A DNA stretch of 64,000 nt from an uncultured Oscillospiraceae bacterium (GTDB taxonomy: Bacteria; Bacillota; Clostridia; Oscillospirales; Ruminococcaceae), in the NCBI GenBank assembly GCA_905197685.1, contig CAJJZS010000001.1:248001-312000 (forward strand), given 5' to 3'. The notes beneath the pieces were generated by a model. The model ran no database searches, was not told the DNA's origin, and saw nothing but the letters and a program-made list of their open reading frames with translations. The position numbers and the translations under genes are program-made. Shown here in pieces: positions 42,232-51,700 of the stretch (position 1 is the stretch's first letter; each line of letters opens with the position of its first letter).

Positions 42232-44124
42232 ATGAATATCACAAAAAGACTGTCGGAGATTTTAAAATTGAATCTTGCGCCGAAATACACCTCGGTTTCT
42301 TATGCAATCATGATTGACGGGAAGATTGTCGCTTCCGATGTGCTGGGTTCGGACGGAAGTAAGGAAAATCTTCCTGCAACCGAAAAGCACACCTACAATG
42401 TCTGCTCGATTTCTAAAATTTTCTGCACCGTTGCGGTGATGAAGCTGGTGGAACAGGGAAAGGTGGAGTTGGACCGTCCGCTGTGCGAATATCTGCCGGA
42501 ATTTAAAATGCTGGACCCGAGATATAAAAAAATCACCGTGCGCCATTGTTTGAATCACGCAAGCGGTTTACCGGGAACACAGTGGAAACATTTTTCGGCA
42601 ACCCATGTCGGAACGGCAGACAATGAAGCCTATTATAAAGAGGTGTACGAATATCTATCCAAAAGTTATTTGAAGGCGGAGCCCGGCGAATATTCGGTCT
42701 ATTGCAACGATGGATTTACATTGGCGGAGATGCTGGTGGCGAAAGTTTCGGGAATTCCGTTCGGAGAGTTTTGCCAAAGATATATTACCGACCCAATCGG
42801 AGCGCAGTCTACCCGCGTATCCACCACTGTCAACCCGGATTATCCGTTGATTCGGGAGCGAGGCAAACCGGGCGAACGCTTTTATTTGCAGGGTTGTGGC
42901 GGTTTTACCACCACAATGACCGACCTGTGCAAATTCGGCAACCTGTTCCTTTGCGAAAATGAGATTATCAGCGAGCAAAGCAAAGCAGAAATGAGAAAGA
43001 TGCAGGGAACAACTTTCCTGCCGGAGGACACAGCAAGCATCCGATACGGTTTGGGCTGGGACAATGTGGAGCTGCAAGACCCGGAATATGACCTGGGAGA
43101 GCACGTTCAGCTCAAGGGCGGAAACAGCTTCCAGTTTACCAGCAAACTGATTATCATTCCAAAATACAACGCAGTTTTGGCAATCAGCGAAACGCACGAC
43201 TGCAAGATGGACGTTTTGGAAGAAATTCTGAGACTGTTTGCCATTTACCTGTTAGAGGAGCGGGGAATCAACATCTATCAAAAATACAAGGTGATTCCCA
43301 AAGAGCTGACAGAGCGTTTTGACGGAACCTATTTGGTGCCGAGCAGTATCTACAACACCCACTTTTTCGGAACGGATCTCACCGTAACCAATGACGATAC
43401 GATGGGAAACCATCAGGTTGTTTATAAAAATCTGAAGTTTAACGGAACTGATTTTGTTGATGCACAAGGGGAGCATTTCTTCTTTAAAGAATATCCGCAG
43501 GGCAGCTTTTTGTTTTCTACCTACCGCGGTAAGGTAATTCCGAGCGCGATGAAAGCCAAAGATTATCCGCAGCTTTCTGCCGCGTGGGAAAATCGGGTGG
43601 GCAAACGCTATCTTGCCGTTAACTTAAGCGAGCAGGATATGGTAAGCGGAGAAATGCTCAATGGCTTCTCCGTGAAGCGACTGCCGAATGTAGAGGGCAT
43701 TTTGGTCGCATCGTTCAGCTCTGTGCCGGACGGGGAAATTTACGGAAGATTTGAGGGCTGTTTTGTTCCGAACAACGATTACAGCGGCAGAGGTTTCCTG
43801 TTGACCCCTTCCAACGGAAGCAGAGATTTGATTGAGCCTTACTTTACCCAAAAGGACGGAGTAGAATATTGTTATGCGGCGTCTTTCCTGTATCGGGACG
43901 AAGCGACATTGGAAAACTATTGCGGTCAGGATTTTTCATCCTTCCCGCAGGGCGAATACAACCGCGTTTACCGCATCTGTCGAAAGTTAGAACAGCTGCC
44001 ACAGGTTCCGCAGGGCAGAAGATTGGTTGTTTTAAACAAAGAAATGGAAGTTGTGTATGACAGCCAGAATCCGAAAGAGAAAGGTTATCAACCGGTAGAA
44101 GAGGGTTACATCAGCTTTATTTAA
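42232..44124 (+). CDS. Beta-lactamase-family serine hydrolase
   Basis: A 630-residue protein: the first 340 residues form a class C beta-lactamase/esterase (Beta-lactamase, Pfam-type) domain with the nucleophile motif SISK (Ser59, Lys62) and Tyr-x-Asn in VYCNDG (about 157); the last 290 residues are an additional beta-rich domain of the kind seen in penicillin-binding-protein-like hydrolases. No signal peptide is present, so it is probably cytoplasmic. Substrate may be an ester, amide or D-amino acid peptide. GGGAGAGG lies ahead of the ATG and a bidirectional terminator follows. Confidence 0.88.
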   Translation: MNITKRLSEILKLNLAPKYTSVSYAIMIDGKIVASDVLGSDGSKENLPATEKHTYNVCSISKIFCTVAVMKLVEQGKVELDRPLCEYLPEFKMLDPRYKKITVRHCLNHASGLPGTQWKHFSATHVGTADNEAYYKEVYEYLSKSYLKAEPGEYSVYCNDGFTLAEMLVAKVSGIPFGEFCQRYITDPIGAQSTRVSTTVNPDYPLIRERGKPGERFYLQGCGGFTTTMTDLCKFGNLFLCENEIISEQSKAEMRKMQGTTFLPEDTASIRYGLGWDNVELQDPEYDLGEHVQLKGGNSFQFTSKLIIIPKYNAVLAISETHDCKMDVLEEILRLFAIYLLEERGINIYQKYKVIPKELTERFDGTYLVPSSIYNTHFFGTDLTVTNDDTMGNHQVVYKNLKFNGTDFVDAQGEHFFFKEYPQGSFLFSTYRGKVIPSAMKAKDYPQLSAAWENRVGKRYLAVNLSEQDMVSGEMLNGFSVKRLPNVEGILVASFSSVPDGEIYGRFEGCFVPNNDYSGRGFLLTPSNGSRDLIEPYFTQKDGVEYCYAASFLYRDEATLENYCGQDFSSFPQGEYNRVYRICRKLEQLPQVPQGRRLVVLNKEMEVVYDSQNPKEKGYQPVEEGYISFI

Positions 44125-44135
44125 GCGAATAGTAT

Positions 44136-44166
44136 AAAAACCGACCTTACACAGGGTCGGTTTTTT
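44136..44166. terminator. Bidirectional terminator
   Basis: AAACCGACC and GGTCGGTTT form a perfect 9-bp stem with A-run and T-run on the two sides, between convergent genes. Confidence 0.85.
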
Positions 44167-44171
44167 CTGTC

Positions 44172-44663
44172 TTATTTACTTAAAGAAGGGAAGATAGATT
44201 CTTTTTGAAAAAAGTAAGAGGAATTGCCATTGGCAGAGAAGGATTCTTTTAGAAAGTGGAATCCGCATTTTTGTGTATAGAACCGATGGTTTCTTACAGA
44301 ATAGGCGGGGGTTTCCAGTGTCCAACAGCGTATCTCGGGAAAACTTTGTTCAATATGCTTCCAGATTTGCGTTCCGAATCCTTGCCCGCCAAATTGCGGG
44401 TCAACAAAAAGCAGTTCTAACATTCCGCAGTCTTTTTGAAAGGAGAGGATATATCCCCCGACAACAGTTTGACCCAGAAGAACCTTTTGACATTGGAAGT
44501 CGGGATTTTCAAAAAATCGCTTGATTAAGGAACCGTCATCATATCCTCTCGGACCGTCATGCTGCAGGTCAGTGTGGATTTGGGTGTCCTCATCAAAGGC
44601 GGCGGTCATGATGCGGGTCAATTCCTCGAAATCTTCGGGAAAAACAGAGCAGAAATTTAGCAT
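44172..44663 (-). CDS. GNAT-family N-acetyltransferase
   Basis: Acetyl-CoA-dependent acetyltransferase of 163 residues. Motif A is LLFVDPQFGGQGFGTQIWKHIE (core LFVDPQFGGQGFG), with the acetyl-CoA pyrophosphate loop Q/R-x-x-G-x-G as GGQGFG, followed by ETPAYSVRNHRFYTQKCGF. Start at ATG 44663 behind AAAAGGAG; six further upstream residues are possible but lack the site. The acceptor (amino acid, protein or antibiotic) is unknown. Confidence 0.9.
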   Translation of the reverse strand: MLNFCSVFPEDFEELTRIMTAAFDEDTQIHTDLQHDGPRGYDDGSLIKRFFENPDFQCQKVLLGQTVVGGYILSFQKDCGMLELLFVDPQFGGQGFGTQIWKHIEQSFPEIRCWTLETPAYSVRNHRFYTQKCGFHFLKESFSANGNSSYFFQKESIFPSLSK

Positions 44664-44693
44664 GGCGTATCTCCTTTTCAAAATAAAAAAGAA

Positions 44694-44725
44694 AAAAGTC
44701 AGACTTCAAAAGAAGCCTGACTTTT
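44694..44725 (-). terminator. Terminator of rpsF-ssb-rpsR
   Basis: AAAAGTCAG and CTGACTTTT, extended by CTTC/GAAG across one mismatch, with T-run on the minus strand. Confidence 0.75.
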
Positions 44726-44736
44726 ATGTTGTCGGA

Positions 44737-44988
44737 TTATTCGCCTACGTATGGCAGGAAAGCAACGTGACGAGCGCGTTTTACAGCAACTGTCAGCTGT
44801 CTCTGATGACGAGCGCAAGTACCGGTTACACGACGAGGAATAATCTTCGCTCTGTCGGACAGGTATCTTTTCAGTCTCGGAACATCTTTGTAGTCGATGT
44901 TTTCAATTTTATCCATGCAGAACGCACATACTTTTTTTCTGCTTTTTCTGTTGCGTCTGTCATTTCTTTCGGTTCTTTCTCTTTCCAT
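44737..44988 (-). CDS. rpsR: 30S ribosomal protein S18
   Basis: Small-subunit ribosomal protein of 83 residues that pairs with S6. Recognised by [37 protein letters not shown] and ARHQRQL. The CAFC plus later Cys make a probable zinc site, as in the zinc-containing C+ paralogues. Start at ATG 44988 behind AAGGAGG. Third gene of rpsF-ssb-rpsR. Confidence 0.97.
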   Translation of the reverse strand: MERERTERNDRRNRKSRKKVCAFCMDKIENIDYKDVPRLKRYLSDRAKIIPRRVTGTCARHQRQLTVAVKRARHVAFLPYVGE

Positions 44989-45054
44989 GAAACTTGACCT
45001 CCTTAAAAAATTTAAAAGTTGTAAATACAAAAAACCGGATGATGTGGCTTTTGG

Positions 45055-45561
45055 TTAGAACGGAAGATCTTCTTCATCTTCACTGATTTCTTCAAAGTCT
45101 TCCGCAGCGCCGCTGGAATATCCAAAGCCGGCTGTCGAAACAGATTGAAAAGAGGGAGCTGCCGAAGCAGCGGACGCACCGTAGGAGTGGGGCGCCGGTG
45201 GCGGCGGACCGAAATCATCGGGAGCAGAGGAAGCGGGAGCGGAGTTTTTGCTGTCGGCAAAATATGCCTGGTCAACCAAAACTTCCACAGCCTGACGCTT
45301 GTTGTCATTCTTGTCCACATAATTGCGAACCTGAATGGAACCTTCTACTGCCATCAGTCTGCCTTTGGAAAAATATCTGCTGATAAATTCCGCCGTTTGA
45401 CGCCAAGCAACACAGTTGATGAAGTCGGTTTGACGGTCCGCGCCTTTGCCGTAGTTTCGATCCACAGCAAGTGTGAAGGAAGTTACGGAAAGATCTGAAG
45501 CTGTTTTTCTCAGCTCAGGGTCCGCGGTAAGTCTTCCCATAAGAATTACACGGTTCAGCAT
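45055..45561 (-). CDS. ssb: Single-stranded DNA-binding protein
   Basis: Binds single-stranded DNA in replication and repair. The 168-residue protein has the OB fold (LNRVILMGRLTADPELR, FINCVAWRQTAEFISRYFSKG) up to about residue 105, then a Pro/Ala/Ser-rich linker and the acidic tip EEDLPF that recruits partner proteins. Located between rpsF and rpsR as usual. GGAGGAAC lies before the ATG. Confidence 0.97.
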   Translation of the reverse strand: MLNRVILMGRLTADPELRKTASDLSVTSFTLAVDRNYGKGADRQTDFINCVAWRQTAEFISRYFSKGRLMAVEGSIQVRNYVDKNDNKRQAVEVLVDQAYFADSKNSAPASSAPDDFGPPPPAPHSYGASAASAAPSFQSVSTAGFGYSSGAAEDFEEISEDEEDLPF

Positions 45562-45572
45562 GATAGTTCCTC

Positions 45573-45869
45573 CTAGTTGTCCTTCTTAACGATCAGGGAA
45601 CGAAGAACGCCGTCGGTAATTTTGTAGTTACGGTCAAGCTCTGCCGGGAAGTCGGGAGCGCTGTTGAAGGTTGCGAATACGTAGTAACCTTCTACTTCGT
45701 CCTCGATTGGGTATGCAAGTCTGCGTTTACCCCATTCTTCTACAGTTTCCAGAGTACCGTGTTTTTCAATCAGAGCAGTGAATTTTTCAACCAGAGCTTT
45801 GATTGCATCGTCACCGTTTTTGGTGTTGAAGATCATGATTGTCTCATAATTTTCGTTAAGCTTTGCCAT
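45573..45869 (-). CDS. rpsF: 30S ribosomal protein S6
   Basis: Ribosomal protein of 98 residues. Family marks are NYETIMIFN, HGTLETVEEWGKRRLAYPIEDE and GYYVFATFNS. First gene of the rpsF-ssb-rpsR operon, behind a consensus promoter and a leader with a possible S6:S18 binding hairpin. AAAAGGAGG lies 9 bases before the ATG at 45869. Confidence 0.97.
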   Translation of the reverse strand: MAKLNENYETIMIFNTKNGDDAIKALVEKFTALIEKHGTLETVEEWGKRRLAYPIEDEVEGYYVFATFNSAPDFPAELDRNYKITDGVLRSLIVKKDN

Positions 45870-45897
45870 TGTAAAAGCACCTCCTTTTGGACTTAAG

Positions 45898-45917
45898 GCC
45901 CTGCCGGTTTGCAGGGC
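45898..45917 (-). promoter_or_regulatory. Possible S6:S18 autoregulatory hairpin
   Basis: In the rpsF leader (minus strand) GCCCTGC and GCAGGGC pair around a loop with CCG. The S6:S18 complex is known to bind a hairpin with an exposed CCG in rpsF leaders and to repress translation. The match is short, so this is a suggestion. Confidence 0.45.
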
Positions 45918-45947
45918 AAGGTTTGCTGTCTTTGCAGCAACGATAAG

Positions 45948-45976
45948 ATTATAGCAAGAAAGCGTTTTTTTGTCAA
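45948..45976 (-). promoter_or_regulatory. Consensus promoter of rpsF-ssb-rpsR
   Basis: Perfect TTGACA (45971-45976, minus strand), 17-bp spacer and perfect TATAAT (45948-45953) with extended TG. Confidence 0.92.
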
Positions 45977-46076
45977 GAAAATTGCAGCTTTTTCCGGTAC
46001 TTTGTAGGAATCAACAAAGAGGGAGAATAAAATCGGTTTCCCTTCGTTGGAAAATGCGGTGATTTTTGGGAAAAAC

Positions 46077-46104
46077 AAAAAAATCCTCCCCAAAAGCGGG
46101 GAGG
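46077..46104 (-). terminator. Terminator of the RING/zinc-ribbon gene
   Basis: CCTCCCC and GGGGAGG with a 6-base loop, followed on the minus strand by seven T. Confidence 0.85.
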
Positions 46105-46110
46105 AAGAGA

Positions 46111-47073
46111 TTACATCATCAGCACCAAGACAGTGCTTGCAATCAGCATAAGACCGATTAAAAGGGCGATGATAAGAAATACCGACATCAGATTGGTTCC
46201 TCCAAGAGAGGAGAGCGTCCTTTGATATTCAATCTGACCGGAGCCGGAGGAAACAACGTTCAGTTTGCGGATTTTTTCCTTGCAGTGTTTGTAATAGTGG
46301 CGGTTTGCGGTAAAGCCGCAGTAAACAGATACGCCGAAACGGGCATACATACACAGCTGAGAAATCATCAGCAGTCCTTCCAGACCGGTAAAATCAAACT
46401 GGAGAGAGGACATCAGCATCGGGTCGGCAACCGCTTGCTGTACCATATGATAGGAAAGAATCAGCGCGGGAATGTTAGAAAGCAGATAAACCCCGAGCAG
46501 AATAAACCCGATTTTGTACATTTTACGGTAGAAAAAGTAAAAGAAATTAAAGAAGAAAGCAGCCCAGTTAAAAACTTTTGCCTTTGCCTTTTGGGAAAAG
46601 ATTTTAAAGACCCGCAAAAAGTAGGAGTAATTCTGACGGACAATCGAGATAAAATCCTTTGCAGGTACTCCGTCTATGCGGTCTTTCTCGTAAATTGCCT
46701 CGAACATATGGTTTAATTCCGCATCGGCAGAGGGTTGTCCCTCAAAGGGATTTTCCACCACCTGCTGTCCGTGGTGCTGCTCCGGTGTATGATTTTTCAG
46801 AGGGAAACGGCAGTTCGGGCAAAATTCATCCTTCGCTTTGCAGAACAGTCCGCAGTTTGGGCAGATAATATCCTCGTCTGCGCCGGTCTTTTCGGGTTCG
46901 TTGGGATTTTTCCATGCAAGCCCCTGTTCGTGCAGCTGCTGCATGGCGCAGTGCCCCAGTTCTTTATAGCAGGCGCGGTGGTGCGGAGCGCCGCATTCCG
47001 GGCAGACAACAATGTCGTCGCCCTCTTGAAATTCCTTGCCGCACACCGGGCAGGAAACGCCTTTGTAATTCAT
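46111..47073 (-). CDS. RING-like / zinc-ribbon membrane protein
   Basis: A 320-residue protein. The first 50 residues carry a prokaryotic RING-like zinc site (CPVCGKEF, CPECGAPHHRACY, ending in GHC), residues about 70-92 a zinc ribbon (CPNCGLFC, CPNCRFPL), and the second half (about 160-320) four membrane helices with a DUF2628-like build and a Tyr/Phe-rich first helix. Such proteins are widespread and uncharacterised in Clostridia. Start at ATG 47073 with AAAGG upstream. A sensor or scaffold at the membrane is possible, but there is no evidence for a reaction. Confidence 0.78.
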   Translation of the reverse strand: MNYKGVSCPVCGKEFQEGDDIVVCPECGAPHHRACYKELGHCAMQQLHEQGLAWKNPNEPEKTGADEDIICPNCGLFCKAKDEFCPNCRFPLKNHTPEQHHGQQVVENPFEGQPSADAELNHMFEAIYEKDRIDGVPAKDFISIVRQNYSYFLRVFKIFSQKAKAKVFNWAAFFFNFFYFFYRKMYKIGFILLGVYLLSNIPALILSYHMVQQAVADPMLMSSLQFDFTGLEGLLMISQLCMYARFGVSVYCGFTANRHYYKHCKEKIRKLNVVSSGSGQIEYQRTLSSLGGTNLMSVFLIIALLIGLMLIASTVLVLMM

Positions 47074-47332
47074 GGTATCAACCTTTCTCAAACGATGTCA
47101 TCTTCTATGATATTATAACAGTATAATATACTTTGAAGAAAAAGTAAATCACTTTGCCGAAAGATTTACCCTTTATTTAAAGATACCGGATAAAGAGGAA
47201 AAAGCGGCAGTTGCGCGCTGCGGGCTTTACATTTTTTCGGGATTCTATTATAATATGGAAAAAGAAATGTGTTTGATACGGAGAGTTTCTGCTTTGAACA
47301 TAAAATAACAAGAATAACAGGAGGAAGCAAGA

Positions 47333-48463
47333 ATGCTTCAGATTGAAGATTTAAAACAGGAACTTCAGGCGCAGCAGCCGAAGATTGATTATTTAAAGGG
47401 TGCGCTTGGATATGACCAGATGTTGCAGGAAAAGAAAAGATTGGACGAACAGGCGGCGCAGCCGGATTTTTGGAATGATGTGGAAAACACCAAAAAGGTA
47501 TTAAAGGAGCAGAAAGCGGTCAATGAAAAGATTGCCTCCTACGATATTTTGGTGAGAATGTATGAGGACGCGCAGACCATGCTGGAACTTGCCGAGGAGG
47601 AGAGCTTTTCCGATGAAGAGGAGCAGGAAACCTTTTTGCAGGAGATTCGGCAGAATATCAGCGAAATTACCGATAAGATTGAAGAAGAAAAGCTGTCGGC
47701 GCTGCTTTCCGGCGAATTTGACGCAAACAACGCAATTCTCACCTTCCATGCAGGCGCGGGCGGAACCGAGGCGCAGGACTGGGTACAGATGCTGTACCGG
47801 ATGTATGCAAGGTGGAGCGAGCGCCATCACTTTAAGGTGAAGGTGCTGGATTATCTGGCAGGGGAAGAAGCGGGCATTAAAAGCGCATCGATTTTAATCA
47901 GCGGAACCAACGCGTACGGATTTTTAAAATCGGAGCATGGAGTTCACCGCTTGGTCAGAATTTCTCCGTTCGACGCTTCGGGCAGACGCCAAACCTCCTT
48001 TGCTTCTTTGGAAGTGATGCCGGAGATTGACGATGATTATGACATTGAGATAAACCCGGCGGATTTGAAGGTGGATACCTACCGTTCGGGCGGCGCGGGC
48101 GGTCAGCACGTCAACAAGACCGAATCTGCAATCCGCATTACCCATCTGCCTACCGGTGTCATCGTTGCCTGCCAGAACGAGCGCAGCCAACATCAAAACC
48201 GAGAGGTGGCGATGAAGATGCTCAAATCCAAACTGGTAAAGATTAAGGAGAAGGAACATCTCAAACGCATTGAGGACATTAAGGGAGAACAGCAGCAGAT
48301 TGGCTGGGGTTCTCAGATTCGTTCCTATGTATTTATGCCGTACACATTGGTAAAGGATCACCGAACCAATTACGAAACCGGCAATATCAACGCGGTGATG
48401 GACGGCGAGTTGGACCCGTTCATCAACGAATATCTCAAAGCGGTGTCTTTGGGCGAGCTGTAA
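47333..48463 (+). CDS. prfB: Peptide chain release factor 2
   Basis: Ends translation at UGA and UAA codons. The 376-residue protein has the catalytic GGQ in SGGAGGQHVNKTESA and the acidic N-terminal domain opening around FWNDVENTKKVL. Unlike in E. coli and many Bacillota, the frame is continuous from ATG 47333: there is no in-frame UGA and no CTTTGA slippery site near codon 25, so the classical frameshift autoregulation is absent. AGGAGGAAG lies before the ATG. Confidence 0.96.
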   Translation: MLQIEDLKQELQAQQPKIDYLKGALGYDQMLQEKKRLDEQAAQPDFWNDVENTKKVLKEQKAVNEKIASYDILVRMYEDAQTMLELAEEESFSDEEEQETFLQEIRQNISEITDKIEEEKLSALLSGEFDANNAILTFHAGAGGTEAQDWVQMLYRMYARWSERHHFKVKVLDYLAGEEAGIKSASILISGTNAYGFLKSEHGVHRLVRISPFDASGRRQTSFASLEVMPEIDDDYDIEINPADLKVDTYRSGGAGGQHVNKTESAIRITHLPTGVIVACQNERSQHQNREVAMKMLKSKLVKIKEKEHLKRIEDIKGEQQQIGWGSQIRSYVFMPYTLVKDHRTNYETGNINAVMDGELDPFINEYLKAVSLGEL

Positions 48464-48500
48464 ACAAAAGCACAGGGGACTTCCCGGAGAAATCATATAA

Positions 48501-48547
48501 AAAAGGGTTGGAAACGGTTTTTTGATACCGTATTCCGACCCTTTTTT
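48501..48547 (+). terminator. Terminator after prfB
   Basis: AAAAGGGT with GGAA and CGGT inner pairs against ACCG, TTCC and ACCCTTTT, followed by T-run; one or two mismatches within a long stem. Confidence 0.7.
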
Positions 48548-48797
48548 GCCTGTTTCAGAGAAAAATGGGAAAAAATAAAAAAATTTTAAAAAAAATTGGA
48601 AATCAATGCAATAATCCGCTGATTGTAGGACACTTATAATGCAGAAGGATAACAAAGAAATGGGGTGAAGGTTCTACAAAAAAATATTTTTCCTACAAAA
48701 TTTTTTTATGAAAAACTGTAACAAAAAGCAATGCAAAATCGTCTAATAAACAAATGATACCAATTTATTTTCGACAAATTGAGAAAGGAGCATTATT
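48548..48797. other. AT-rich leader of the large surface lipoprotein gene
   Basis: No gene supported. A -10-like TTATAAT lies at about 48632-48638 without a good -35 box. Near 48670-48710 the motif CTACAAAA occurs twice. The start at 48798 has GAAAGGAG. Confidence 0.4.
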
Positions 48798-51700
48798 ATG
48801 GGAAAAAGAATGGATCGGGCATTTTCAAAAACAATCGCGCTTGTAATGGCGCTGTTGCTTGCTTCCGCAAGTCTGACTGGCTGCGACCTCGGCAGCCGTC
48901 CGCAGGAAACGCCGAACGAAATCGAGCTGGAAGCTCCGGAACCGGATCAGCAAGAACTGGAAGAACTGGAAGGGGAAGAAATTTCCGCCGAGGTTGACCC
49001 GAAAGTGGAACAAGGCGACAAAGAAGAGGAAGGCAAGGTTGTGGAAGAGCCGGAAAAATCGCAGACCGGTTCGGAGCAAAAAGGCGATGCAAATCAATCG
49101 GTTGCAGACCGCTTTATTGATACTTCCGATGTATTCGGCTCTAAAAATAACAGCAATTCCGGCAAGATTGAAACCGTTACCACCTCCGCGTTGATTCCGG
49201 AAAGCGTAGTGAAACCGGAAAAGATGAACACTGTAGTTTATCAGCCGGTTGGCGCGGCTCCTTCCGCAAAGGAAGAAACCAAAGTTTTGGCTCAGCCGAC
49301 AGCAGGGGCTCCCAAACCGGAAAGAAACCGTTCCTATTCCAGCGCGCGTTTCAGCCAAAAGGGAACATACAGCGAGCCGAAGGTTTACAAAAACGGCTAT
49401 ATTGATGTAGGTTCCGTTACATTGAGCAACAAAACCTTTACCGGAGATTTATACATTGATGTGGATTCCGGCAGCATCAGCTTAAAAAATGTAACTGTTC
49501 TGGGTAAAATTTATATTACCGACGGCTCCGACTGGGTAAAATTGTACGATGTCAACACCGCCGGACTGGTGATTGAAAATAACGATACCTCCAGAGTGTT
49601 TGCATCCAGAGCCACCGAAGTGAGCAGCGTTGTTGTAAAGAGCGATGCCGTTCTGGAAGAGGGCGGACTGTACTCCAACAGCAGAGGTTTTGCCAATGTT
49701 TCGGTCAATGCGCCAAAGCGCATTACCTTGACGCTGAAAAATCTGGGGCTTAATGAATTAAAGACATTGACAGCCTGCGACGTTGTGTATGACAATGACA
49801 ACATTATCAACCATGTGTACGCCAACGCTCCGACCGAGTTGTACGGTTACGGTCAGATTAACCGCCTGTACTGCAACAGCAACGGCGTCTACTATGACGC
49901 AAGACCGCTTTACATTGAAACCGGAAAAGGATATGCAACTCCTTCCAAGAGAAATCCGAACAATGTTCCGGACGATGATGACAAAGAGAAAAAAGTAACT
50001 CTGTATGATATCAATGACCAGTATCTGAATATCGGGGAAAAGAAGATTGTGGGCATCGACCACAACGGAACCTCTTTAAAGGTGACAACCAGCAATTCCT
50101 CGGTAGCAAAGGTAACATACAGCACTTCCAAGAGCCACATCACTATGACCGGAGTGAAACCGGGCAAAGCGACCATCAAAGTTACCTCCTCCCGCGCAGG
50201 ATATGAAAGCAGCACCATTTCTTTCCAGATTGTGGTGAAGGAAAACAGCTCGGGAAAAATCAATCTTTCCGCAATTTCCAATCAGTATATGGATGAGGAT
50301 ACCACCCGTTATGTAACGGTTCACACCGACGCCAGCCGAATCAGCGTTTCCAACAGCGATTCCGATGTTGCTTCGGTTACTGCCGACGGCTTCCAGCTGA
50401 AAATCAGGGCAAAAGACGAAGGTACAACAACCGTGAAAGTAACAGCTTCCCGAAACGGCTATCCTTCCAAGAGCACAACCTTCAAGATTGTTGTCCGTGA
50501 CTGGGACGATGACGATGATGACGATGATGACGACGATCATAACCACGGACACAATGACCGCTATGTTTCGATGAGAAGAATTGATAATCAGATTTTAGAC
50601 AACGGTTCTCAGCGGATTATCAATGTCAGCACCAACGCATCTTCTCTCAAAGCAAGCAGCAGCAATTCGCATGTTGCAAAGGTTAGCGTAAACCGCGATG
50701 ATACGCTGCGCATCGAAGCAGTGGGCACAGGCAGCGCATGGATTACCGTTACCGGTTCCCGCAGAGGATACCGGGATGCGGTTCGGGAATTCCGCGTCGA
50801 TGTGTATGGGGACAGCTACTCCGCTCCGAAAGTAACTGTGAGATATAACGGAATCTATTATCCTGACGGACATTGGACCAATCAGGATGTGACCTTCAAT
50901 CTTGACGGTTACAACAGCAGCCGTACCCCATATTATAATGAACGCTCCGAAGGTTCTTCCGGCTGGAGCAGCGATATTCGCCTTTCTGACGGTAAATTGA
51001 CAGTAAAAGAAGAGGGAAGAAAAGAATATCGCTTCTTCACCAAAGGAAAAGGTTCGGACAGCGCATACAGCTCGGTTTACACCGTTCGCATTGACAAAAC
51101 AGCGCCGCAGATTGTTGACCTGACCAACAAAGACGGTAAACTGCAATTTAAAACTGCCGATAACCTTTCGGGAACGGCGCAGGTCATTGTAAGAGAAAAT
51201 AATACCAATTACACCCTTTCCAAAGGAACTGACGGGATGTATACCTTTCATTCCGCAGTCAGCGGCGAACATCAGGTAGAGATTCGGGTACAGGATGCGG
51301 CAGGCAACAATGTTTTGCAAACTGTAACGGTTAATAAAACAACCCCAATCGAGAACAAAGCTCCGGTTATTACAATCTTAGAAAAACCGGACGAAACCGC
51401 ATGGCATAACAAAGAACAGCAAATCCGCTTTACTGCAACAGATGACAGCGGAAAGGTAACGGTTCAGGTAGACGGCGGCGTTTCCTTGCAGCATAAAGAC
51501 GGTACCAACGAGTACAGTTTCACTGTTTCCGAGGAAGGCAGCAAGAAATATACCATCACTGCAAAGGACGATTCCGGCAAAGAAACCACCCAGGCAGTCA
51601 CCGTTCAAATTGACAGTATCGCTCCTGCTTTGGGCGACATCAGCGTAAAAGAAGGAAGCAACGGCAACAAAACAGTGACAGTTTCGGTAGCGGAAAACGG

